Shown here piece by piece: positions 43,316 to 51,098 of a DNA stretch of 64,000 nt; within the stretch, counting starts at the first letter, position 1, and every line of letters begins with the position of its first letter. The notes beneath the pieces were generated by a model. That model saw only the letters and a list, made by a program, of their open reading frames with translations. It did no database searches and had not been told where the DNA came from. The position numbers were made by a program, and so were the translations under genes. Source of the DNA: CBFDBF01 sp050287965 (lineage in GTDB: Bacteria > Pseudomonadota > Gammaproteobacteria > Chromatiales > Chromatiaceae); contig JBNKCX010000013.1 of NCBI GenBank assembly GCA_050287965.1, forward strand, positions 62,001-126,000. Direction: 5' to 3'.

Positions 43316-43873
43316 TCAACCGCCACAGTCCAGGGGATCCCCGTTTGCGCGGGTGTCGGATAGGCGTGGCCGACCGGTGCTGGAAAGCAGGATCGCCCGG
43401 GGCGGCACCTGGTCCGTTTCGTCACAGAAGGTGAAAGTGGCGTTATAGCCGGCCGCGGAGCCGTCCGTTTTGTAGACGACGCGTCTGCGGCCGGTGGATG
43501 TGAGCACCCGGATGTTGCCGAAATCGTGCTGTTTGAACCGCAGCAGCGGTTCACCGGGGTCGTAGGTTCGGTTGCCGTTGCGGTCTCCGAACAACATGAA
43601 TCCCCCCTGCCACTCGAATCCGTTGAGGCATTCTTGACCGTCAAAACTGGGGCAGAGAACGGTGCTGATACCCCGTTTTATCGCCTCGCTGCGGGCCAGA
43701 AGGAGATGGGTCATGACGCTGTTGCGGGCGCTGCTCATGGTGCTGTCGGCAAGCAGATGCTGATAGGAGGGAATCGCGATCCCCAAAAGAACGGCTCCCA
43801 GGGTAACCCGGGCTACCACCTCAGGCAGGGTGAATCCGGCCATACGGCCGGGCGCGGACATACGCGTATCCAT
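43316..43873 (-). CDS. GspH/FimT-type pseudopilin
   Basis: This 185-residue minor pseudopilin has the prepilin signal G|FTLPEVV at residues 13-19 followed by a hydrophobic helix (LGAVLLGIAIPSYQHLL). The motif has Pro and Val where Ile/Glu-Leu is usual (FTLIE), but the Glu5-type residue is kept. The rest has the GspH/FimT core: SARNSVMTHLLLARSEAIKRG, a conserved Cys and a WQGGFMLFGDRNGNRTYDPGE segment. I chose the ATG at 43873 because AAAGGAG precedes it. It would be a minor component of type IV pili or type II secretion. No other pilus gene is adjacent. Confidence 0.88.
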   Translation of the reverse strand: MDTRMSAPGRMAGFTLPEVVARVTLGAVLLGIAIPSYQHLLADSTMSSARNSVMTHLLLARSEAIKRGISTVLCPSFDGQECLNGFEWQGGFMLFGDRNGNRTYDPGEPLLRFKQHDFGNIRVLTSTGRRRVVYKTDGSAAGYNATFTFCDETDQVPPRAILLSSTGRPRLSDTRANGDPLDCGG

Positions 43874-44001
43874 AAAGCACTCCTTTGCTTTTCTGAACTG
43901 CACGGGTCCGTGTGCAGGGTTTCAGTCTAAACCAAAGCGGTAAAAAACGAAAAGTGGCTGTCTTAGTGGGGCTGGGCCCCACCGCGCATTTTACAGTCGG
44001 T

Positions 44002-45189
44002 TCAACCCGCCAGCGCTTTTTCCAGGCGGTCGAGGGCGTTGGTCAGATTCTCCTTACTGGTGGCGATGGAGATACGGACATGACCGGCCAGGCCGAAGGC
44101 GGAACCGGGTACCAGGGCCACACCGGCGTGCTCGATCAGGTGCTCCGCCAGTTCCACATCGCTGGATACTCCATCGATCTTCTTAATGGCCTCCGAGACA
44201 TCCGGAAAACAGTAGAAGGTCCCATCGGTAGGAAGACAGCTTACGCCCGGTATTTTGTTGAGGCGTTCGACCACGTAATCATGGCGCTCTTTGAAGTGAA
44301 CCAGCATCTCACTGATACACGCCTGCGGACCCTCCAGGGCCTCCTGCGCCGCCACCTGGGAGATCGAGGTGGGGTTGGAGGTGCTTTGGGACTGGATCTT
44401 CTTCATGGCCTTGATGATGTTGGCCGGGCCGCCGGCGTAGCCGATACGCCATCCGGTCATGGAGTAGGCCTTGGATACGCCGTTCAGCACCAGACAGCGG
44501 TCGCTGAGCTCCGGACAGGCGTTGAGGATGTTGACGAACGGTTCCTTACTCCAGAGGATGTGCTCGTACATGTCGTCGGTGGCGACCACGATCTTCGGAT
44601 GTTCCAACAGTACCTTGCCCAGGCCTTCCAGCTCTTCTCTGGAATAGGCCATTCCGGTTGGGTTGGAAGGGCTGTTGATGACCACCAGACGGGTCTTCTC
44701 GGTGATGGCCGCCTTCAGCTGATTGGGGGTGATCTTGAAACTCTGATCGGCTCCGGCCTGGATAAATACCGGCACTCCCCCCGCCAGCAGGGTCATGTCC
44801 GGGTAGGAGACCCAGTAGGGTGCGGGAATGACCACCTCATCGCCGGGATCGAGGATCGCCTGAGCCAGGTTGTAGAAGCTCTGTTTCCCCCCGCAGGAGA
44901 CCAGGATCTGATCCGCCTGGTACTCCAGCCCGTTGTCCCGTTTGAACTTGTTGATAATGGCCTGCTTAAGGCCGGCGGTGCCGTCCACCGGGGTATATTT
45001 GGTAAAGCCGTCGTTTATCGCCTTGATGGCCGCTTTCTTGATGTGCTCGGGGGTGTCGAAGTCCGGTTCCCCGGCCCCCAGACCGATGATGTCCTTACCG
45101 GCAGCGCGCATTTCCGCGGCGCGCGCCGTGACAGCGAGGGTGGGGGAGGGCTTGACCGCCTGAACGCGGGCTGAAAGTTTTATACTCAT
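44002..45189 (-). CDS. Aspartate aminotransferase (class I, subgroup gamma)
   Basis: This 395-residue PLP aminotransferase interconverts aspartate and 2-oxoglutarate with oxaloacetate and glutamate. IIGLGAGEPDFDTPEHIK and SPSNPTGMAYSREEL are conserved motifs. The PLP lysine is in NGVSKAYSMTGWRIGY. It matches the AatA/AspC type common in alpha- and gammaproteobacteria. The start at 45189 (MSIKLS) is chosen because conserved sequence begins there; an in-frame extension is not conserved. It is divergent from uvrB across 122 bases. Confidence 0.93.
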   Translation of the reverse strand: MSIKLSARVQAVKPSPTLAVTARAAEMRAAGKDIIGLGAGEPDFDTPEHIKKAAIKAINDGFTKYTPVDGTAGLKQAIINKFKRDNGLEYQADQILVSCGGKQSFYNLAQAILDPGDEVVIPAPYWVSYPDMTLLAGGVPVFIQAGADQSFKITPNQLKAAITEKTRLVVINSPSNPTGMAYSREELEGLGKVLLEHPKIVVATDDMYEHILWSKEPFVNILNACPELSDRCLVLNGVSKAYSMTGWRIGYAGGPANIIKAMKKIQSQSTSNPTSISQVAAQEALEGPQACISEMLVHFKERHDYVVERLNKIPGVSCLPTDGTFYCFPDVSEAIKKIDGVSSDVELAEHLIEHAGVALVPGSAFGLAGHVRISIATSKENLTNALDRLEKALAG

Positions 45190-45311
45190 CTGTTTTCCCA
45201 AAGTTACAATGAAGGTGTTGGCGGTTCCTGTGGTAGGGTGGCCGAGTCCCGGCAGGTCATCGGACAACGGACCTCAATCATATCCAATCACATCGGGAAG
45301 CAGAATCCCCC

Positions 45312-47318
45312 ATGGCAAAAGAATTTCAACTGGTCTCTGATTTCGCTCCCGCCGGTGATCAACCGGCGGCGATCAGGCGCCTGGTGGAGGGGCTCAATGA
45401 CGGCGAGGCGGGATTGACCCTGCTCGGGGTGACAGGTTCGGGCAAGACCTACACCATCGCCAATGTGATTCAGCAGGTTCAGCGACCGACCCTGATCCTG
45501 GCGCACAACAAAACCCTTGCGGCGCAACTCTATGGCGAGATGAAGGAGTTCTTTCCCGACAACGCCGTGGAGTACTTCGTCTCCTATTACGATTACTATC
45601 AGCCCGAGGCCTACGTACCGGCTTCCGACACCTTCATCGAGAAGGATGCATCCATAAATGAGCATATCGAACAGATGCGTCTCTCCGCCACCAAAGCCCT
45701 GCTGGAGCGATCCGATACCATCATCGTGGCCACCGTCTCCTGTATCTATGGTCTGGGTGATCCGCGCTCCTATCTCAGCATGGTGCTGCACCTGGTGCGG
45801 GGAGACAGTATGGACCAGCGGGGGATTCTGCGGCGCCTGGCGGAACTGCAGTACACCCGCAATGAAGTGGAGCTGCACCGGGCCACCTATCGGGTCCGGG
45901 GCGAGGTGATCGATATCTTTCCGGCGGAATCGGAACGGGAGGCGGTGCGCATCGAGCTGTTCGACGACGAGATCGAAAATATCTCCCTGTTCGATCCTCT
46001 GACCGGCGAGGTGCTGCGCAAGGTACCCCGCTATACCGTCTATCCGAAATCCCATTACGTGACGCCGCGAGAGACCCTGCTGGAAGCGGTAGAGCAGATC
46101 AAGATCGAATTGCAGGAGCGGTTGCAGCAGCTCAGGGACGCCGACAAGCTGGTGGAGGAACAGCGGCTGGAGCAGCGCACCCGTTATGATATGGAGATGA
46201 TCATGGAGTTGGGTTACTGCTCCGGCATCGAAAACTACTCCCGTTACCTCTCTGGTCGCAAGGCCGGTGAACCGCCGCCCACCTTGCTGGATTACCTGCC
46301 GGACAACGCCCTGCTGGTGGTGGACGAGAGCCACGTGACCGTTCCCCAGCTGGGGGGTATGTACCGCGGGGACCGTTCCCGCAAAGAGACCCTGGTGGAA
46401 TACGGTTTCCGGCTCCCTTCCGCACTGGATAACCGTCCCCTGCGTTTCGAAGAGTTCGAGGCCCGGGCTACCCAGACCATATACGTATCCGCCACCCCAC
46501 GGGAGTATGAGCTGCAGCGTTCCGGCGCCGTGGTGGAACAGGTGGTGCGTCCTACCGGACTGGTGGATCCGGAGGTGGAGGTACGGCCCGCGGGCAGTCA
46601 GGTGGATGATCTGCTTTCCGAGATCAATCACTGTGTGGAGCGGGACGAACGGGTACTGGTCACCACCCTTACCAAGCGTATGGCGGAGGATCTCACCGAT
46701 TATCTAAATGATCACGGGGTGCGTGTACGCTATCTCCATTCCGATATCGAGACCGTCGAGCGGGTGGAGATCATCCGTGACCTGCGTCTGGGGGAGTTCG
46801 ATGTGCTGGTGGGGATCAATCTGCTGCGGGAGGGTCTCGATATGCCGGAGGTGTCGCTGGTGGCCATCCTGGACGCCGACAAGGAGGGTTTTCTCCGTTC
46901 CGAAGGATCCCTGATACAGACCATCGGCCGGGCTGCCCGAAACGCCAACGGCCGAGCGATCCTCTACGCCGATAAGGTGACCGGTTCGATGCAACGGGCC
47001 TTAGGGGAGACAGAACGGCGGCGCCAGAAACAGCTTGAATATAACCGGGAACACAACATCACCCCCCAGAGCATCCGCAAGGCCGTCGCCGACATCATGG
47101 AAGGGGCACGTCCCGGGGCGCCGGTCAGTGCAAAGGAGTACGCCAGGGTCGCGGAGGTTCAGGCGGAGTATGCGGCCCTATCACCGCAACAGATGGCGAA
47201 GAAGATCAAGGCGCTGGAAAAGCAGATGTACCAGCACGCCCGGGACCTGGAGTTCGAGGAGGCGGCGCGGGTGCGGGACCGGATAAGGGCGCTGCAGGGG
47301 CAGGGTGTGCTGGCGTGA
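45312..47318 (+). CDS. uvrB: Excinuclease ABC subunit B
   Basis: This 668-residue DNA repair helicase loads damaged DNA for UvrC. Walker A is LLGVTGSGKTYTIAN, and the beta-hairpin region is YFVSYYDYYQPEAYVP. The DE-box reads VVDESH, and motif VI is QTIGRAARNANG. The C-terminal UVR domain that contacts UvrC (EFEEAARVRDRIRAL) is intact. Length is normal. No LexA box is evident by eye in the short upstream gap. Confidence 0.97.
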   Translation: MAKEFQLVSDFAPAGDQPAAIRRLVEGLNDGEAGLTLLGVTGSGKTYTIANVIQQVQRPTLILAHNKTLAAQLYGEMKEFFPDNAVEYFVSYYDYYQPEAYVPASDTFIEKDASINEHIEQMRLSATKALLERSDTIIVATVSCIYGLGDPRSYLSMVLHLVRGDSMDQRGILRRLAELQYTRNEVELHRATYRVRGEVIDIFPAESEREAVRIELFDDEIENISLFDPLTGEVLRKVPRYTVYPKSHYVTPRETLLEAVEQIKIELQERLQQLRDADKLVEEQRLEQRTRYDMEMIMELGYCSGIENYSRYLSGRKAGEPPPTLLDYLPDNALLVVDESHVTVPQLGGMYRGDRSRKETLVEYGFRLPSALDNRPLRFEEFEARATQTIYVSATPREYELQRSGAVVEQVVRPTGLVDPEVEVRPAGSQVDDLLSEINHCVERDERVLVTTLTKRMAEDLTDYLNDHGVRVRYLHSDIETVERVEIIRDLRLGEFDVLVGINLLREGLDMPEVSLVAILDADKEGFLRSEGSLIQTIGRAARNANGRAILYADKVTGSMQRALGETERRRQKQLEYNREHNITPQSIRKAVADIMEGARPGAPVSAKEYARVAEVQAEYAALSPQQMAKKIKALEKQMYQHARDLEFEEAARVRDRIRALQGQGVLA

Positions 47319-47339
47319 CGCCCTTGTTTAGTCCGCATA

Positions 47340-47427
47340 TTTAACGCGGAGAACGCAAAGACGCGGAGGCGCAAAGTGTGCTCAATAAGCATTGATAACT
47401 CCGTGTCCTCTGTGTCCTTTGTGGTAA
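47340..47427. repeat. Hybrid inverted-repeat element (after uvrB)
   Basis: The left arm (TTAACGCGGAGAACGCAAAG, continuing ACGCGGAGGCGCAAAG) is of the 8-base ACGC type. The right arm (CTCCGTGTCCTCTGTG, TCCTTTGTGGT) is of the 9-base CACGGAGGA type. The rest of the 361-base gap to 47679 has a CGGGC-type hairpin (GGCGGGCATAGCCCGCC) but no gene. Confidence 0.7.
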
Positions 47428-47679
47428 TTCACGCAGGGCAGGCTGCGCCTGCCGAGAATTAAGGGTGGTAAACGGCGGGCATAGCCCGCCCTACGAGGTT
47501 GCCCCCCCTGTTGTCCCCCATGTATAGACCGGGGGGTTAGAGGGGGTGTCATTCCTCGGCCCTCATCAACGGTCTGGTCCTGTCCCGGGATTGGGGCTAG
47601 AATGGCTCTCAAATAATAATAATTCCTATTATCAAAGGCCCGATCAGAGGCCGCTATCCCTGAGGAGGAGATACATCCA

Positions 47680-48558
47680 ATGAGAAAGACGCTGTTTATA
47701 TTTTTTATCGCTGTCCTGCTGCTCGCTTCCCTGTCGGCCGCCGCCGGCGCTGATAACCTCAAGCCCTACGTGCTGGCGTCGGAGAGCGGCGGGAGTGTCG
47801 CCCAACTGGTGGGTAAGACCAAACAAGCCCTCGTGAACCAGGGATTCGAAGTGGCGGGCGAGTATGCCCCCTATCCGGGTGCCCATGTGATCGTGGTGAC
47901 CAGCGACGCCCTGCGGGCGGGCGCTGCCGGATCGAATACGGGCGGTTACGGTGCGGTACAGCGGATCGCCCTGACACAGGCCGGCGACAAGGTCCAGGTG
48001 AGCTACACTAATCCGGTCTGGATGGGGCACATGTATCAGATGGATGCCGATATGGAAGCCGTGGCCGGGAAGCTTGCCGCCGCCCTGGGGCGGCAGCAGG
48101 ATTTCGGTACCGAAGATAAATGGTCGGTGGAGAAACTGCGTAACTATAACTACATGATGTTCATGCCCCATTTCACCGATCAGGTAACCCTGGCGGAATA
48201 CGGCTCCCATAAAGAGGCGCTGGCGGCGGTGGAAGCGGGGCTTGCCGCGGGAACGGGCGGTACCTCGAAGATCTATCGTGTCGACGTTTCCGGAAAGGAT
48301 GAAAGCGTATTCGGCGTCGGGCTGAAGGAGGGTGACGGGGCGGACGGCACGGTGATGAAGGTAACCGATAACACGGTCCTGAAGCATACCGCGCACCTGC
48401 CCTATGAATTGCTGGTTTCAGGGAATAAGGTATTGATGCTGCACGGAAAATTCCGCATTGCCCAGAGTTTTCCGGATCTCACCATGGGTACCTTCATGAA
48501 GATCTCCGGTGCCCCGGACGGCATCAAGGACGCCTTCCGGGCGGCGGTGGGAAGATAA
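47680..48558 (+). CDS. Exported protein, weakly DUF302-like
   Basis: This 292-residue protein has a signal peptide (TLFIFFIAVLLLASLSAAAG). The N-terminal part (YVLASESGGSVAQLVGKT then ALVNQGFEVAGEYAPYPGAHVIVVTS) is reminiscent of DUF302 domains. A second similar unit around residues 95-150 (VQRIALTQAGDKVQVSYTNP) may continue it. It has no Cys or metal motif. Function is unknown. It has its own upstream region after the repeat element and is followed by a hairpin. Confidence 0.6.
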   Translation: MRKTLFIFFIAVLLLASLSAAAGADNLKPYVLASESGGSVAQLVGKTKQALVNQGFEVAGEYAPYPGAHVIVVTSDALRAGAAGSNTGGYGAVQRIALTQAGDKVQVSYTNPVWMGHMYQMDADMEAVAGKLAAALGRQQDFGTEDKWSVEKLRNYNYMMFMPHFTDQVTLAEYGSHKEALAAVEAGLAAGTGGTSKIYRVDVSGKDESVFGVGLKEGDGADGTVMKVTDNTVLKHTAHLPYELLVSGNKVLMLHGKFRIAQSFPDLTMGTFMKISGAPDGIKDAFRAAVGR

Positions 48559-48586
48559 GTCCTTCCGTCCTGATAGGAAAAACGCC

Positions 48587-48611
48587 CCCGCACCCGGGTT
48601 GCCGGTGCGGG
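48587..48611 (+). terminator. Probable terminator-like hairpin
   Basis: CCCGCACC pairs with GGTGCGGG across a nine-base loop 29 bases after the stop of the preceding exported-protein gene. No long T-run follows (TTCGTTCG), so its efficiency is uncertain. Confidence 0.5.
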
Positions 48612-48683
48612 TTCGTTCGCCCCCGGTGTTTCGATTGGATCAAGGTTGGCCGCCTATAATCTTCTCATAGGGGTGGAAAGGTC

Positions 48684-49067
48684 ATGTCTTCGAAAAAATC
48701 GCAAACCGATACCGCCAGGCTGGATCGAGTGGTTGCCGAGGCGCGGCGTAGCCGCGAGCAGAGGGAGCAGGGGTATCGCGAACAGGCGCTGAAGCTTTTC
48801 CCCTGGATATGCGGCCGTTGCGGGCGGGAATTCACCCATAAGAATCTCCGGGAATTGACGGTTCACCACCAAGATCACAACCACGACAATAACCCGGCAG
48901 ACGGCAGTAACTGGGAACTGCTCTGTCTCTATTGCCATGACAACGAACATGCGCGTTACGAGGAAGAGATCGCCCGCGGCGGTTCCGCGGCGCGTGATGC
49001 GGGCGGATCCGCGGCCACCTCCCGTCCCTTTGAAAACCTCAAAGACCTGTTAAAGGACAAGAAGTGA
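48684..49067 (+). CDS. yajD: HNH nuclease family protein, YajD-like
   Basis: This 127-residue protein has a C-x2-C (CGRCGREF), then LTVHHQDHNHDNNPADGSNWELLCLYCHDNEH. The pattern of HH, N-x-x-H and C-x2-CH is the HNH motif with structural zinc Cys pairs. E. coli YajD has this layout. A lysine-rich tail ends it. It is a predicted nuclease of unknown target. Confidence 0.85.
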   Translation: MSSKKSQTDTARLDRVVAEARRSREQREQGYREQALKLFPWICGRCGREFTHKNLRELTVHHQDHNHDNNPADGSNWELLCLYCHDNEHARYEEEIARGGSAARDAGGSAATSRPFENLKDLLKDKK

Positions 49068-49117
49068 TGTCCGGGCATCCGGGCCGCTAACGACAAACTG
49101 TTAACTGAAAACCGGAA

Positions 49118-49534
49118 ATGGAAAAACGCGAGGTGGTGACCTCCTTCCTGTTCAACCGGGGTGAACTCCTCCTGGTCCGGCGCAGCGGCAGGGTGGGGAG
49201 TTACCGGGGGCGCTGGTCGGCCATCAGCGGTTACCTGGAGGACGCCACGCCGCTGCGGCAGGCCTTGCGGGAGATTCGGGAAGAGACCGGTATCAGGGAA
49301 GAGGTCCTGCATCTTAAGGCGCAGGGAGAACCCCTGGAGGTGGCGGACGACCATCTGCAGGTGTGCTGGGTGGTCCACCCCTTCCTGTTTGAGATCGATG
49401 ATCGACAGGGGGTTCGTCTGGACTGGGAGAACACCGAGTTGCGTTGGGTGAAACCGGAAACACTAGAGGATTACCCCACGGTGCCCAAGCTGGCGGAGGC
49501 GCTGCGCCGCTGCCTGGAAGCACGGAATGAATGA
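49118..49534 (+). CDS. NUDIX hydrolase
   Basis: This 138-residue protein has a NUDIX-like region GYLEDATPLRQALREIREETGI; the REIREETG core is intact, but the first Glu of the Gx5E box is displaced. The N-terminal part is VVTSFLFNRGELLLVRR. The ligand cannot be predicted. Its last eight bases overlap the eIF2B-like gene, which suggests that the two are translated together and act on related nucleotides or sugar phosphates. Confidence 0.85.
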   Translation: MEKREVVTSFLFNRGELLLVRRSGRVGSYRGRWSAISGYLEDATPLRQALREIREETGIREEVLHLKAQGEPLEVADDHLQVCWVVHPFLFEIDDRQGVRLDWENTELRWVKPETLEDYPTVPKLAEALRRCLEARNE

Positions 49535-50402
49535 AGAGGGTTTTCAGGCGGCGCTGGAAGCCTTCGGCGCGGACCGGGAGCAGGGGGCCAGCGAGTTGGC
49601 ACGTCAGGCCCTGCGCATCCTGGCTGAAAGCGCGGTCGTCACTCCCGCGGCAAGCAGGGAGGAACTGCTATCAAGGCTTCAGGAGCAGATGGAAAGGCTT
49701 ATCGGCGCCCGTCCCAGTATGGCACCGGTTTACAATCTCCTGCATCAGTGGCTGCATGCGGTAGAGGCGTGCGAAGAGACGGAATTGCCGTTATTGCGGA
49801 CCGGTGCCACCGCAGCCGCGGAGGAACTCGTCCACCGTTCCGAGGTTGCGGTTACCGAGGTGGCCCGGCGAACGGCCCATTATCTCGGTCCGGGCAGGAC
49901 ACTGTTCACCCACAGCCTCAGCTCCACGGTGGCCGCTGTTTTTCGGCAGCTCAGGGGACAGTCCGTGCAGGCCATCATCACCGAATCTCGTCCCCTGCAG
50001 GAGGGATTTCTGCTGGCCGGGGAATTGAGCGAGTGGGACATACCGGCAACGCTGATCAGCGAGGCCCAGATCGGGCTTTTCATCGGCGAGGCCGACGCCG
50101 TGATTATGGGAGCCGACAGCCTGTTATCTGACGGCAGTCTGGTCAACAAAGCCGGCAGCTACCTGGTGGCATTGGCGGCGGAGGATCAGGACGTACCTTT
50201 TTATGTCTGTTGCGAGAGCTTTAAACGTTGTTCACCGGATATGGGGGAACTGATCCTGGAGGAGATGGAAGCGACGGAACTGGGCGCCCCCCGTTTTCAC
50301 GGCGTAGAGATCCGGAACCGCTATTTCGATATCACCCCCGCCCGCCTGATCAGCGGCTGGATCGATGAGCACAAGGTACACCTTTCCTGGGCAAAGCGTT
50401 GA
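49527..50402 (+). CDS. eIF2B alpha/beta/delta-like (ribose-1,5-bisphosphate isomerase-related) protein
   Basis: This 291-residue protein is of the IF-2B fold, which includes methylthioribose-1-phosphate isomerase and archaeal ribose-1,5-bisphosphate isomerase. It shows LFTHSLSSTVAAVFRQLRGQ, ITESRPLQEGFLLAGEL and FIGEADAVIMGADSLLSDGSLVNKAGSY, the core signature with the catalytic-type Asp. The final FYVCCESFKRCSPD also fits. The usual catalytic Cys of MtnA is not evident. Overlap with the NUDIX gene and the sugar-phosphate isomerase fold suggest nucleotide salvage. Confidence 0.8.
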   Translation: MNEEGFQAALEAFGADREQGASELARQALRILAESAVVTPAASREELLSRLQEQMERLIGARPSMAPVYNLLHQWLHAVEACEETELPLLRTGATAAAEELVHRSEVAVTEVARRTAHYLGPGRTLFTHSLSSTVAAVFRQLRGQSVQAIITESRPLQEGFLLAGELSEWDIPATLISEAQIGLFIGEADAVIMGADSLLSDGSLVNKAGSYLVALAAEDQDVPFYVCCESFKRCSPDMGELILEEMEATELGAPRFHGVEIRNRYFDITPARLISGWIDEHKVHLSWAKR

Positions 50403-50503
50403 TGTCCCAGGGCCGGGTATAGGGCCGAAACCGGGATTTCCTGGATCAGAGGCCATGTGCTTGCATAGGTTGGTGTGAAACCGGTAATATTCGCCTTCCT
50501 TAC

Positions 50504-50580
<77 letters not shown>

Positions 50581-50592
50581 ATATCGGAAAAG

Positions 50593-50622
50593 CGCCCGGG
50601 ATCAGTCCCGGGCGTTTTTTTT
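50593..50622 (+). terminator. Intrinsic terminator of tRNA-Val
   Basis: CGCCCGGGA and TCCCGGGCG form a perfect nine-base-pair stem around a TCAG loop, followed by eight T residues. Confidence 0.93.
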
Positions 50623-50658
50623 GCGCATCGTTCAGTGGGGTTATGCTGTTCTCTATTT

Positions 50659-50893
50659 CTGGATTCCGGATCTTCGCTGCGCGTCGTCCGGAATGACGAA
50701 AAGAGACGGTGTCCGGTGGGGGGCAGGATCCCACCCTACTTGAAGGGGGGACGCGTTCCTTTCACACAAATGGGGGAGTTGGTTTCGTAGAGCGCGCTTT
50801 GCCCGTCATCCTTGCAGTTGTCATCCCGGCGCAGGCCGGGATCCAGGAGACATTGCTGGATTCCGGATCTATACCGCCGTTGGTCCGGAATGA
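50659..50893. repeat. Pair of related dispersed repeats, CCGGATCT type
   Basis: CTGGATTCCGGATCT occurs at 50659-50673 and again at 50856-50870. Each copy is followed after about 12 bases by GTCCGGAATGA. Just before the second copy, ATCCCGGCGCAGGCCGGGAT (50823-50842) forms an eight-base-pair hairpin. These are REP-like dispersed sequences. The rest of the 518-base gap between tRNA-Val and thrS has no gene I can support. Confidence 0.65.
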
Positions 50894-50948
50894 TGTTTCC
50901 ATGACATGGGGATAGGGGTTGTGTGGGCTCTCGGAAAAGGCCGGCGGT

Positions 50949-50977
50949 TTTACATTTTGAGGCCAAATAAATAGAAT
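50949..50977 (+). promoter_or_regulatory. Candidate sigma-70 promoter of thrS
   Basis: TTTACA (50949-50954) and TAGAAT (50972-50977) are separated by 17 bases. The start of transcription would be near 50985, placing a terminator-like hairpin inside the thrS leader. Confidence 0.45.
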
Positions 50978-51019
50978 TCACGATTCGGTTCAACGTGGTT
51001 TAATTCAGCGGAATACAGG

Positions 51020-51046
51020 CCGGGTCCCGACGGAGCCCGGTTTTTT
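51020..51046 (+). terminator. Terminator-like hairpin in the thrS leader
   Basis: CCGGG pairs with CCCGG, extended by CC/GG past one bulge, and six T residues follow. It lies 52 bases before the thrS ATG and about 35 bases after the candidate start. It could end leader transcripts in an attenuation scheme or end unrelated transcripts. There is no leader peptide with Thr codons in between that I can see. Confidence 0.7.
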
Positions 51047-51098
51047 GTTCAAGTGGCCTCTCGTATGGGTCACCACTGAGAAAAGAGGTTATTAGGTA

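Noticed and set aside
43912..45174. 420-residue plus-strand frame opposite the aspartate aminotransferase
   Set aside because: The minus-strand frame has full aminotransferase motifs; this one is its antisense shadow.
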